From: OMOG01 sp041485845
Lineage (GTDB): Bacteria > Acidobacteriota > Terriglobia > Bryobacterales > Bryobacteraceae
Assembly (NCBI GenBank): GCA_041485845.1
Contig: JBGPKH010000004.1
Span: 1-40,048 of the forward strand
Direction of reading: 5' to 3'
Length of the DNA stretch: 40,048 nucleotides
A program made the position numbers and the translations under genes. Of this stretch, positions 1-7,497 are shown piece by piece. Every line of letters starts with the position of its first letter. Positions within the stretch are counted from its first letter, which is position 1. The notes below the pieces were generated by a model. The model did not search any database, was not told the origin of the DNA, and worked only from the letters and a program-made list of their open reading frames with translations.

Positions 1-1391
1 AGCGGCGTTGTCGCCGCCTCCACAGTAGGAGGCCCGGGCGCGACAGTTGGGGGCGCCGGCTCGGGAGCCACAACTTCCGGGAGCGGCGTCGACGCCGCCT
101 CCACAGTAGGAGGCTCGGGCGCGACAGTTGGGGGCGCCGGCTCGGGAGCCGGAGCTTCCGGGAGCGGCGTCGACGATGGCTCGGCAGCGGGAGGCTCGGA
201 TGCGGCAATCTCCGGGGCCGGCGTTGTCGCCGCCTCCACAGTAGGAGGCTCGGGCGTGGCAGTTGGGGGCGCCGGCTCGGAAGCCGGAGCTTCCGTGACC
301 GATGTAGGCTGCGGTTCGACCGCGGAACCCTCGGGCTCCGGAGTCGGAGGGACCGGTTCGCCATGCCGCAGTTCGGGAGGCGTGATCAGCGGCGGTTCCG
401 CCGAGGGAGGCTCCGGTTCCGGATCCGGCGGCAACGTCGCGTCCTCCGCAGCGAGCGGCTCGATATCAGACGGCGCCCGTACCTCGGCCGTCGCCTCGAT
501 TGGTTCGGATGTCTCTGGCGGCGCGGTTAAGAGAGTCGGCGTCTCGGTAACCGGCGCCTCAGTCACCGGCGCAGCCCCACTCGCGCTTTGGCGAGCCTGG
601 CCCCCCTCTTCGGCCCCCTGGCCCCCGGCCCCTGGCCCACTCGCGCTTTGGCGAGCCTGGCCCCTGGCCTCCTGGCCCCTGTCTTCCGGCACGATCATGT
701 CGGGCAGCGTGCCCTCGATAAACTCCGGCGCTTCCGCGCGGCCCCATCCGCGGGAACGCTCGCCGCCGAAACCGCTGTCGGCCAGCAGGCGGAACGCGGC
801 CTTCACCGGCTCCAGCCAACGCTCGCGGGCAGCGCCGTCGGAAAACGAAACGATCGTCCACAAGCCGGCGCCCGGACGAAACTCGATACACGCGGTCGAG
901 TGACGCTCCGTAGCGCCCGTGAGGCGATCCACCGCCGCGTTCCAGCGGATTCCCGTACGGAACGGACCCGGGCGGCCCGCGGGCACCAGGCATTCGCTCG
1001 CGCCATCCACGCTCCAGTGGTTGGGGTCGAGCCTCTGACCCGCAAGGATGGCCTGTACGATCCCCAGCGGCACGAATCGGGCGCTCTTCCAGCGGACGCG
1101 CGCCGACATCAGTCCCGGTGACGTCGGAGGCCAGATGGTCCTCGGCGGCACCACGAAACCAATCTCATCCAGAAACGGAAAGCAGGAGCTGAAACAGACC
1201 GCCGGCGCACCTTGGCGCGCCGTCGCGTCGAGCCACTCCTCGATCGACCCCAGCCGAAAGATGGCGGACGTGACCGCGGAGTAGAGCGAGTCGCTGTGAT
1301 AGATCGCATCCACGCGGTTGCGCGCACCCGAATCGGGCCCGATTCGCCAGGGGCCGGCGGGACGGAGCTTGATAACCAGTCCCGGGTTCAT
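1..1391 (-). CDS. csm4: Type III-A CRISPR effector subunit Csm4, with long Pro/Glu/Ala-rich tail (partial, runs off left edge)
   Basis: The frame opens at an ATG whose A overlaps the csm3 stop (TAATG) and stays open for 463 codons to the window edge, so the 3' end is missing. Residues 1-235 look like a Csm4 (Cas5-group RAMP) protein: an N-terminal KLRPAGPWRIGPDSG stretch, a YHSDSLYSA segment, and the glycine-rich loop GFGGERSRGWGR at 207-218. In the Csm complex this subunit caps the crRNA 5' tag and contacts Cas10. From about residue 238 the sequence becomes low-complexity, rich in P, E, A and T, with repeats of about 27 residues such as PEPAPPTVAPEPPTVEAA. Csm4 is usually about 300 aa, so this is a large insertion or extension; a second RAMP half may follow beyond the edge. 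The family call rests on the N-terminal part and on position after csm3. Confidence 0.8.
   Translation of the reverse strand, partial: MNPGLVIKLRPAGPWRIGPDSGARNRVDAIYHSDSLYSAVTSAIFRLGSIEEWLDATARQGAPAVCFSSCFPFLDEIGFVVPPRTIWPPTSPGLMSARVRWKSARFVPLGIVQAILAGQRLDPNHWSVDGASECLVPAGRPGPFRTGIRWNAAVDRLTGATERHSTACIEFRPGAGLWTIVSFSDGAARERWLEPVKAAFRLLADSGFGGERSRGWGRAEAPEFIEGTLPDMIVPEDRGQEARGQARQSASGPGAGGQGAEEGGQARQSASGAAPVTEAPVTETPTLLTAPPETSEPIEATAEVRAPSDIEPLAAEDATLPPDPEPEPPSAEPPLITPPELRHGEPVPPTPEPEGSAVEPQPTSVTEAPASEPAPPTATPEPPTVEAATTPAPEIAASEPPAAEPSSTPLPEAPAPEPAPPTVAPEPPTVEAASTPLPEVVAPEPAPPTVAPGPPTVEAATTP
13..275. repeat. 81-bp period coding repeats inside csm4
   Basis: The block CACAGTAGGAGGC recurs at 21, 102 and 237, together with flanking GCGACAGTTGGGGGCGCCGG segments. 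Spacings are 81 and 135 bp, all multiples of three. The repeats keep the csm4 frame and encode the 27-residue Pro/Glu/Ala-rich unit. They are not a CRISPR array: the units are long, adjoining and translated, and there are no unique spacers. Confidence 0.85.
576..664. repeat. Duplicated 29-bp element with hairpin, inside csm4
   Basis: An identical 29-bp sequence occurs at 576-604 and 636-664, exactly 60 bp apart. Each copy contains the small palindrome CTCGC-GCTTTG-GCGAG (580-595 and 640-655). Read on the minus strand in the csm4 frame both copies give GQARQSASG. They mark the junction between the folded Csm4 domain and its low-complexity tail. Confidence 0.8.
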
Positions 1392-2227
1392 TACTCCTCA
1401 CGCAGGAATGAAAACGCGGATTCGGCCACGGCGGTTTGGATGGCGGCGAGCTTGGCGCCCGCGCCGATCTCCTTTTCGGGAGCGCCGGAGGCATAGTGAT
1501 TCCGGCCGCGCCACACCAGGCGGAGGCCGGAGAAACTGACGCGCCCGCTGCCGCGCGAGCCGCCGCCGCCGAGCGAATCGTCTTCCAGCAGCCGCAGCCC
1601 TTCGAGCACCCGCAGGAACAGCGGCGCGTCCTCTTCGCACAACACGTCCATCACCAACCGCGTGCGGAATCGCGCGCCCGCGGGTACGCGCTCGAGCGTG
1701 CGCGGGTTGGCCTGCGAGGTGATGCGGTCGATGGCGTTCTCGCTCTTCACTTCGGTGAGCTCGTCGTCGAGATTCTCGCGCATCTGCGCCGTAATGCTTT
1801 CCGGATCGAGCGGCGCGTCGAACACCGAGAGCCGCGCCGGCGTGGCCTGGGTTGTGTCCAGCGTCTCGCCCTGCACGCGTTCCATGCGCCCGGGGTTGCG
1901 GCCGAACAACAGGCAGATCTCGTCGTCCGGACGGTCGCTCTGATGGATGCGCACCTCCTGACCCTTGCGCCGCGACAGATACACGAGTTCGGCGGGGAGG
2001 GCCAGTCCGGAAGTCTGCTCCAGCAGGGACCGGATCTTTCCGCGGAGCGAGCTCCCCGGCACGTAAGGCCGGCCGAACGCGTCCTTGACTACGGGATTAT
2101 CGGAGCCGCCGATTTCGAGCGATCCCTTGCCCGCACCAACATGCAGGCCGGTCTCGCACGTCATATCGCCTTCGAGAATCAGCTTTCCGATCAGTTTCAA
2201 CTCGGTTTGGGAGGTATGTGCGCTCAT
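1391..2227 (-). CDS. csm3: Type III-A CRISPR backbone RNase subunit Csm3 (Cas7 group)
   Basis: A 278-residue RAMP protein, close to the usual length. It forms the backbone of the Csm complex, binds crRNA and cuts target RNA at 6-nt steps. Visible family marks are GLHVGAGKGSLEIGGSDNPVV, in which D43 lies where the catalytic aspartate of Csm3 sits, PYVPGSSLRGKIRS (54-67), and the glycine-rich loop GGGGSRGSGRV near 220-230. The catalytic aspartate is present, so target-RNA cleavage should be intact. The stop overlaps the csm4 start by one base, and csm2 ends 40 bp upstream, so the genes are probably cotranscribed. Confidence 0.93.
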   Translation of the reverse strand: MSAHTSQTELKLIGKLILEGDMTCETGLHVGAGKGSLEIGGSDNPVVKDAFGRPYVPGSSLRGKIRSLLEQTSGLALPAELVYLSRRKGQEVRIHQSDRPDDEICLLFGRNPGRMERVQGETLDTTQATPARLSVFDAPLDPESITAQMRENLDDELTEVKSENAIDRITSQANPRTLERVPAGARFRTRLVMDVLCEEDAPLFLRVLEGLRLLEDDSLGGGGSRGSGRVSFSGLRLVWRGRNHYASGAPEKEIGAGAKLAAIQTAVAESAFSFLREE

Positions 2228-2249
2228 GCTTCACTCGATTGTGGGCCGT

Positions 2250-2280
2250 TATTCGTTATAAACCCCGCTATTCGTTATAA
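2250..2280. repeat. 12-bp direct repeat at the csm2-csm3 junction
   Basis: The sequence TATTCGTTATAA occurs at 2250-2261 and 2269-2280, 19 bp apart. The right copy encodes the last residues of Csm2 (YNE plus stop, minus strand); the left copy lies in the gap before csm3. It looks like a small tandem duplication of the end of csm2. Confidence 0.7.
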
Positions 2281-2801
2281 GCTACGATGGCCTCAAACAG
2301 GTCTTTGAAACGGTCGTAACCGCGGATGTCGTTCCTGCGCGTCACCTGAAGCAGCAGTTTCTCGAGCTGATCGAGGCTGCGCAGTCCATGCCGCGCGATA
2401 GTATACGCGAGGCGCGCGCGAAGCATGACGAACTCGTGCTGGCGCTCGCTTTCCGGCGCGCGTACGGCGCGCCGCACGGCGCTGTAAAGGCGCCGCAACT
2501 GGGTCTTGGTCCCGGAATCCATGTCGCGCATACGGCTCACTACGGAGTGCGCCTGGTTGTCCAGGTAGAGGCTGTCGCTGATCAGCTTTTCCAGCTCGAT
2601 CTCCGGCGGCCCTTCGGGACGTCCGCGATCGAATCCGCGGCGGTCTCCGCGGTCGCCCCGATCTCCGCGATCGCCAGGCCCGTGGGGCGGCCCCCCACCC
2701 GGCCGGTCGCCGCCGGAACGATCGCCGCGCGGGCCACCCGGCGGGCGGCCTCCCTCGCGCGGGGGACGGGTTTCCTTCTGTTGCTCCTGCTCTTGTGCCA
2801 T
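2268..2801 (-). CDS. csm2: Type III-A CRISPR small subunit Csm2 with Gly/Arg/Asp-rich N-terminal extension
   Basis: 177 residues; Csm2 is usually about 120-150. The C-terminal ~110 residues (from IELEKLISDSLYLDNQAHSVV) form the predicted helical small subunit that lines the crRNA-target duplex, with the conserved-looking LRRLYSAVRRA and FVMLRARLAYTIARHG stretches. The first ~68 residues are quite different: charged, Gly/Pro-rich and repetitive, including GDRGDRGDRGDRRG, and resemble an RGG/RGD-type disordered RNA-binding tail. The start ATG lies 3 bp after the csm1 stop (TAGCACATG), as expected for translational coupling. Family assignment rests on position between csm1 and csm3 and on the helical C-terminal part. 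Confidence 0.85.
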   Translation of the reverse strand: MAQEQEQQKETRPPREGGRPPGGPRGDRSGGDRPGGGPPHGPGDRGDRGDRGDRRGFDRGRPEGPPEIELEKLISDSLYLDNQAHSVVSRMRDMDSGTKTQLRRLYSAVRRAVRAPESERQHEFVMLRARLAYTIARHGLRSLDQLEKLLLQVTRRNDIRGYDRFKDLFEAIVAYNE

Positions 2802-2804
2802 GTG

Positions 2805-4262
2805 CTAAACCTCTGTCACTAATCTGGCCCACTCGAGAGCCACCAGGCCCGCGGGCCGCAGCTTCACTTCGGCCGACTTGCGGCCCACCATCTCGCTGAT
2901 CAGGTGCGTGCGCAGTTTCTGAAACTCGCGGTCGCGCGTGCCGCTGAGAATGCGGTTGAAGCGCCGCTGGAAACGCCAGGTCCGTTGCGTTTCCCCTGCC
3001 GCGTCGGCATATGCTTCGCGGCGGTAAAAGCTCCGCAACTGGTACAGGAACTGCCGCGACATGCGGAAATCGTGAATCAGCCGCGTGACCGCATCTTTCA
3101 GTTCCGCGGCATCCGCCAGGCGCCGCCATTCCAGAATGCGGCCCAACACGTAGATGCAATCCTTGTCCGCCGCCTTGGCCAGATCGAGATTGCGCCCCGC
3201 CTCTTCGTACACCGAGGCCAGTGGATAGTAGGTCTCCGGCGCCAGCGCGATGGCCATCGAAATCGTCTTGCCCTCGGCGCCGGGATAGTCCTTCAGATTC
3301 TCTTCCGTAAAACGGTGGAAGAGGCGCTGCACCTCCCGCGCCAGGGCGATCAGGGCGTCCCAGGAACCGTACACCGCAAAATCGTCGCCGCCCGAATACA
3401 GGATGCTGACCTTGCGCCAGAACTCCGGCAGCGAGCAAAGCACTTCCAGTTCGCCGGCGAAGAACTGTTTGTAAAGCACCGAAAGGGGAACGTGCTCCTC
3501 GATGCTGTGGACGCGGCGCACCCGCACTCCGAAATTATCCACATCGCCGCGCAGCACTCCCCAGATGGAACGGCCCTGCGCGCGGCGTGACAGGGTCTGC
3601 ACCGGAGCGGCCGTCTTGCCGTCGTCGGAGGGCGCCGCGTGGCGCGCCAGCATGATGCCATCCGGGGAAAGATTCGAAGTCAACGTCCAGGTGTGTTTAC
3701 CCTGCCCGGGCGTGACCTTCGCCGGGTTATCCGGCGACCAGCCGATTTTCGATGCCTCCCGCACCTTGGCGCCGAGATCCCTGGCGAAATACGTGTCGGC
3801 GTCCGAGTGGTTGGCACGCACGAAAGGCTGGAACGCCACAGCGCCTATATCTCCCAGCGGCGCGTTGCGTTGCCGCTGGAGCCCCTCGTTGAGGCGCTTC
3901 CGAATCACCGCCCAGTCGCCCAGATTGTCGGTGACGCTCCAGGCGAGCTTGGCCTGGTGGGAGCTGAGTTCCGCCACCTGCTGCGCGGCCGCCGAGAGGA
4001 AGTCCTCGGCGCGTGGGCGGACTTCGCCGGGGAGCACCACCAGAAACTGGCCGCCGCCGCTCGATCCGAGCAGAATACGAGCCAGCCCCAACTCCGCCAG
4101 CAGCGCGCGTGGGAGAACTTCGCACAGTAGAGTAATCCACTGCGACCGTCCGGCCAGCAGGTCTTCACCGGCGGAACGCGCAGAACGTCCCTCGGCGGAA
4201 CCGGCCAACAGGAACTCTTCTGTGCCCAGGATTTTGCCTTGCAGCAGGATTTGTTCAGGCAT
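2805..4262 (-). CDS. csm1: Cas10/Csm1, cyclic-oligoadenylate synthase, HD-less short form
   Basis: 485 residues, against roughly 750-850 for typical Csm1. The second palm has the intact cyclase motif SGGDDFAVYG (GGDD at 291-294), which makes cyclic oligoadenylate from ATP when target RNA is bound. The first palm is recognisable at SSGGGQFLVVLP (67-78). The protein begins at the first strand of that palm, so the N-terminal HD DNase domain is absent. An in-frame TGA lies ten codons before the ATG, and the next gene upstream is divergent, so the domain is not simply missed. No CxxC pairs are present, so the zinc ribbon between the palms also seems lost. First gene of the csm operon. Expected output is signalling to a CARF effector outside the window. 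Confidence 0.9.
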   Translation of the reverse strand: MPEQILLQGKILGTEEFLLAGSAEGRSARSAGEDLLAGRSQWITLLCEVLPRALLAELGLARILLGSSGGGQFLVVLPGEVRPRAEDFLSAAAQQVAELSSHQAKLAWSVTDNLGDWAVIRKRLNEGLQRQRNAPLGDIGAVAFQPFVRANHSDADTYFARDLGAKVREASKIGWSPDNPAKVTPGQGKHTWTLTSNLSPDGIMLARHAAPSDDGKTAAPVQTLSRRAQGRSIWGVLRGDVDNFGVRVRRVHSIEEHVPLSVLYKQFFAGELEVLCSLPEFWRKVSILYSGGDDFAVYGSWDALIALAREVQRLFHRFTEENLKDYPGAEGKTISMAIALAPETYYPLASVYEEAGRNLDLAKAADKDCIYVLGRILEWRRLADAAELKDAVTRLIHDFRMSRQFLYQLRSFYRREAYADAAGETQRTWRFQRRFNRILSGTRDREFQKLRTHLISEMVGRKSAEVKLRPAGLVALEWARLVTEV

Positions 4263-4340
4263 CGAAGCAGAAAAGCCTTTGAGAATCCCTCACTTTAGCA
4301 CAGATTCCTGAGAACATCGGGGGATCGGGGGAACCGTATT

Positions 4341-4805
4341 GTGATGCGGACTGTTCTTATCACCTGTAATTTGACCCTGACGATGCTGGTCGCGGGGATG
4401 GCGTGGGGCGCCGACACCCGGCCTGTGACAACTCACCAGCGGGAGGCCCCCAAAGCTGCGTCGAAGGCCGCGCCCGCTAAGGCGTCGCCGCTCCTGTCCG
4501 ACGCGCAACTGGAGGCGGCGATTCGCGCCAAATTCGCCAAATCCAAGATCGATGCGGACCACTTTCAGGTGCGCGTTCAGGGCGGGGTGGCCACCATCCA
4601 AGGTCGCACGGACGTGATCCAACACAAGGGCGTGGCCACCCGGATGGCCAAGTCCGCCGGCGCAGTGGCCGTCAACAACCACGTCCAGGCCAGCGAGGCG
4701 GCCAGGCAGAAGGCGGCGGCCAACCTGGAAAAGGGCCGCCGGCGCGCCCAGATCAAGCGCGGCGAAGCCCGCACGAGCACCGCGGAATCGCGGCAGGGAC
4801 GATGA
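4341..4805 (+). CDS. Secreted BON-domain protein
   Basis: 154 residues. A signal peptide covers about residues 1-24 (hydrophobic LNLTLTMLVAGMAWGA-type core ending AWGA/D). After an Ala/Lys-rich linker, residues 53-120 form one BON domain: LSDAQLEAAIRAKFAKSKID, then VRVQGGVATIQGRTD, then NNHV. BON domains occur in periplasmic proteins such as OsmY and are thought to bind phospholipid or other periplasmic surfaces. The C-terminal 35 residues are basic and Arg/Lys-rich. It is divergent from the csm operon, with 78 bp between the start codons, and has no evident link to CRISPR function. Confidence 0.8.
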   Translation: MMRTVLITCNLTLTMLVAGMAWGADTRPVTTHQREAPKAASKAAPAKASPLLSDAQLEAAIRAKFAKSKIDADHFQVRVQGGVATIQGRTDVIQHKGVATRMAKSAGAVAVNNHVQASEAARQKAAANLEKGRRRAQIKRGEARTSTAESRQGR

Positions 4806-4962
4806 CCTAACAAAGCTGAGCTAACCGCCGGCGTTATGCTGGAAGCCGATGGCAACCGTGACCGGGATAGGCAGCCTGATCTCTCGACGCCCTAACTCGT
4901 GATACATTGACGTTTAGGACAAAGGGTTCCTTAACACTGCTATTGCTGCCGGCAGGTGGTTC

Positions 4963-6279
4963 ATGCGTATCTCTTTCTTACTGCTGCTTTCGGCCGTCCT
5001 CGGCGCCCGGGAAAGCGCGCCGATCACCCTCGAAGAGGCCGTCCGGATGGCCATCGAGCGGCATCCCGACGTGGGCAAGGCGCGCGCCGCCGCGGACGCG
5101 CTGAAGGGCAAAATTCGCGAAGTGCGCGCCGACGCGCTTCCCGACGTGAAGTTCGTGGCGGATGCCTACCGCCTGCGCGATCCGAGCCTGCTCAATGCCT
5201 CGGGGCTCGACAAATTCCCCGCGGAGCTGCGCGATGCCCTGGTGCCGAGCGCGGTGAACCTGTTCGATTACGGCATCACCGTGAAGCAGCCCCTGTTTAC
5301 GCAGGGCAAAGTGGGGACCGCCATGCGCCTGGCCCGCATCGAGGCCGAGGGCGCGCTCTCGGAGATCGACCGCGCCCAGCAGGACGTGGCCCTCAACACC
5401 GTCAAGGCTTGGTACGACCTCCTGTGGACGGAACGCTATCGCAGCATCGTCGTAGAAACGCAGGAGCAAAAGAAGCTGCATGCGGAGATGGCGCGCACCC
5501 TGTTCCGGAACGGAGTGGCCACCGAAGTGGACGTCCTCCGCTCCGAGGTCGCGGTGGCGAACAGCGCGCCGGACCTGGTGCGGGCCGAGGGCGCGATTCG
5601 CCAGACGCGGGCCCTGCTGAACTACTACCTGGGTCGGCCGCTGGAGTTCGCGACGCGGCTGGCCGGCGATTTCGAGCAGAAGGACTGGGCGGAGAACGAT
5701 CTCGCGGGCTTGGAGAAAGAAGCGCTGCGCCGCCGTCCGGAACTGCTGCGCCTGAAAATCGCGGAGCGCAGCGCGACCACCCAGATCGATCTCGCGCAGG
5801 CGGAGAATCGCATGCGGGCGGATTTCGCCGCAAGTTACGGAATCGCCTCGCGCCTGCCGGAGAATCTCAAGAACTCACAGTTCACGCGATGGACCGCGGG
5901 CGTGAACTTCACGTTTCCACTTTTCGACGGTTTCCGGCGCAGCGGCATGGTCTGGCAGGCAACCGCCAACCAACGCTCGGCGCGGCTGGAGCGCGAGAAG
6001 GTGGAACAGCAGGTGAAGCTGGCGATCCAGCAGGGATATGACGAAGTGAAGACCGCGGCGGCGACCATCGCAGCCGCGCGCGCCACGGTGAGCCAGGCCG
6101 AAAAGGTCCTGGCGATGACGCAAAACAATTACCGCTACGGCGCCGCCACTACGCTGGATACGGTGGACGCCGAGACCGCGCTCTCCGTGGCGCGCAGCAA
6201 CCTGCTGCGGGGGTTGCACGATTATTCCATCGCTCGGGCCAACCTGCGTTGGACCATCGGCGAGACTCCCTGGGAGTAG
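4963..6279 (+). CDS. TolC-family outer-membrane efflux protein
   Basis: 438 residues, normal for the OEP family. A signal peptide (about 1-16, MRISFLLLLSAVLGA) precedes ITLEEAVRMAIERHPDV, the typical start of the first OEP repeat. Two repeats with long helices follow; the second contains GVNFTFPLFDGFRRSG and YRYGAATTLDTVDAETALS, hallmark positions of this family. The trimer would form the outer-membrane channel of the efflux system made with the next two genes. An AGGTGG ribosome site sits 5 bases before the ATG. Only 4 bp separate it from the adaptor gene, so they form one operon. Confidence 0.92.
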   Translation: MRISFLLLLSAVLGARESAPITLEEAVRMAIERHPDVGKARAAADALKGKIREVRADALPDVKFVADAYRLRDPSLLNASGLDKFPAELRDALVPSAVNLFDYGITVKQPLFTQGKVGTAMRLARIEAEGALSEIDRAQQDVALNTVKAWYDLLWTERYRSIVVETQEQKKLHAEMARTLFRNGVATEVDVLRSEVAVANSAPDLVRAEGAIRQTRALLNYYLGRPLEFATRLAGDFEQKDWAENDLAGLEKEALRRRPELLRLKIAERSATTQIDLAQAENRMRADFAASYGIASRLPENLKNSQFTRWTAGVNFTFPLFDGFRRSGMVWQATANQRSARLEREKVEQQVKLAIQQGYDEVKTAAATIAAARATVSQAEKVLAMTQNNYRYGAATTLDTVDAETALSVARSNLLRGLHDYSIARANLRWTIGETPWE

Positions 6280-6283
6280 AACG

Positions 6284-7408
6284 ATGCGCATTCTTTCGGT
6301 TGTCACGCTTGCGGCATTCGCGATTCTGGCGGGATGCCGCTCGAAGGAGACGAAGGCTATCGCCGCGGCGGAGCCTCCGCCGGTGACGGCGCGAGTGGTC
6401 AGCGTAGGCGCCGCGCCATTCCAGGCCACCGTGCCGGTGACGGGCACGCTGGTTTCGAACGCGCGCGTGGACATCAAGGCGGAAACCATAGGCCGCATCG
6501 TGCGCTTCGACAAAGAGGAAGGCGATGCGGTGACGGCGGGCGAGGCCGTGGTGTGGGTGAACGACGAGAACTACCGGCTGGCGCTGCGGCAGGCCGAGAC
6601 GGCGCGAAAGGTAGCGGAAGCTGCCGTAGAACGGGCGCGGCTTCTGGAAGCGCACAGCCGCGCCGAGCTGGAGCGCGCGGAGAACCTGCTGAAATCCGGC
6701 GGCATCACCGACAAGGACCTGAAGGCCGCGCAACTGGCCGAACGTGACGCAAAAGCGCAGGTGGCGGTGGCGGAGGCGCAATGGGAACAGGCGGGTGCGG
6801 CTGTGGACCTGGCGCAGAAGCACATTCGCGACACCGTGATCCAGGCGCCGGTGCCGGGCACGATCCAGAAGAAATTTGTGGCCAAGGGCGCGTACGTCGA
6901 GGCGCCGACCGCGCTGTTCACCGTGGTGGACAACAGCCGGCTCGAACTGAACAGCCCGGTGGCATCGGCGGACCTGGCGCCCATTCGCGCGGGGCAGCGC
7001 GTCACGTTTTCGGTGAACAGCTATCCCGGCACGATCTTCGAGGGACGAGTGGTCGAGATCGCGCCGGCGGTGGACGCTGAGACCCGTTCGGCCAAGACGC
7101 GCATCGCGGTGACGAACGCCGGGGGCCGGCTCAAGGCGGGGATGTTCGCCGAGGGTGAGATCCTCACCGGCTCCAACGCGCGGGCGATCGTGATTCCGGC
7201 AGCGGCGGTTTATCGAGACGACCGGTCGGCGAAATCATCGTACGTGTTTGTGGTGGAGAACGGGAAGGCATCTCGGCGGAACGTGAAGATCGGGCGGGAG
7301 CGCGAAGGCAAGCTGGAGATTCTGGAAGGGCTGAAGGCGGGCGATGCGTTGATTGCCGATCCGAGTATCGAGATTGCCGACGGGGTGCGGGTGGAGGCAC
7401 GGAGCTAG
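6284..7408 (+). CDS. RND efflux periplasmic adaptor (membrane fusion) lipoprotein
   Basis: 374 residues. The lipobox LAGC puts the acylated cysteine at residue 18, so the protein is anchored by lipid. VTGTLVSNARVDIKAETIGRI begins the barrel-lipoyl region, followed by a coiled-coil hairpin (about 100-175, rich in A, E and R), the second lipoyl half at VIQAPVPGTIQKKFVAKGAYV, and beta-barrel and membrane-proximal domains. It joins the inner-membrane pump to the TolC-like channel. It sits between those two genes, as is usual for RND systems; substrate cannot be read from sequence. Confidence 0.93.
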   Translation: MRILSVVTLAAFAILAGCRSKETKAIAAAEPPPVTARVVSVGAAPFQATVPVTGTLVSNARVDIKAETIGRIVRFDKEEGDAVTAGEAVVWVNDENYRLALRQAETARKVAEAAVERARLLEAHSRAELERAENLLKSGGITDKDLKAAQLAERDAKAQVAVAEAQWEQAGAAVDLAQKHIRDTVIQAPVPGTIQKKFVAKGAYVEAPTALFTVVDNSRLELNSPVASADLAPIRAGQRVTFSVNSYPGTIFEGRVVEIAPAVDAETRSAKTRIAVTNAGGRLKAGMFAEGEILTGSNARAIVIPAAAVYRDDRSAKSSYVFVVENGKASRRNVKIGREREGKLEILEGLKAGDALIADPSIEIADGVRVEARS

Positions 7409-7437
7409 TGCCCATGCTGTTCACCTTGCAGCGACAT

Positions 7438-7475
7438 GTGGGGCAGGTTGTCAACCTGCGGTCGATTGTCAATCG
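7438..7475. repeat. REP-like palindrome pair between adaptor and pump genes
   Basis: GTGGGGCAGG (7438-7447), a 7-nt palindromic centre TTGTCAA and CCTGC (to 7459) form an 8-bp stem with a one-base centre. A second palindrome CGATTG-T-CAATCG follows at 7463-7475. The first half matches the design of copies at 14537, 28904 and 32046. It lies in the 89-bp gap within the efflux operon and could tune the relative expression of the pump. Confidence 0.75.
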
Positions 7476-7497
7476 GCCTGCTGACTGGAGCTAGCGT

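Noticed and set aside
1..290. Regular repeats resembling a CRISPR array next to csm genes
   Set aside because: Units are 81 bp, adjoining, multiples of three, and translated as part of csm4; there are no unique spacers.
256..903. Plus-strand frame of 215 codons, Ser/Gly-rich
   Set aside because: Antisense shadow of the repetitive csm4 tail; composition follows from its complement.
2293..3438. Long minus-strand frame across csm1 and csm2
   Set aside because: Arg/Gly/Pro-rich out-of-frame shadow of two well supported genes.
4907..4936. Promoter TTGACG with a downstream -10 before the efflux operon
   Set aside because: The -35 is good, but no acceptable -10 lies at the right spacing.
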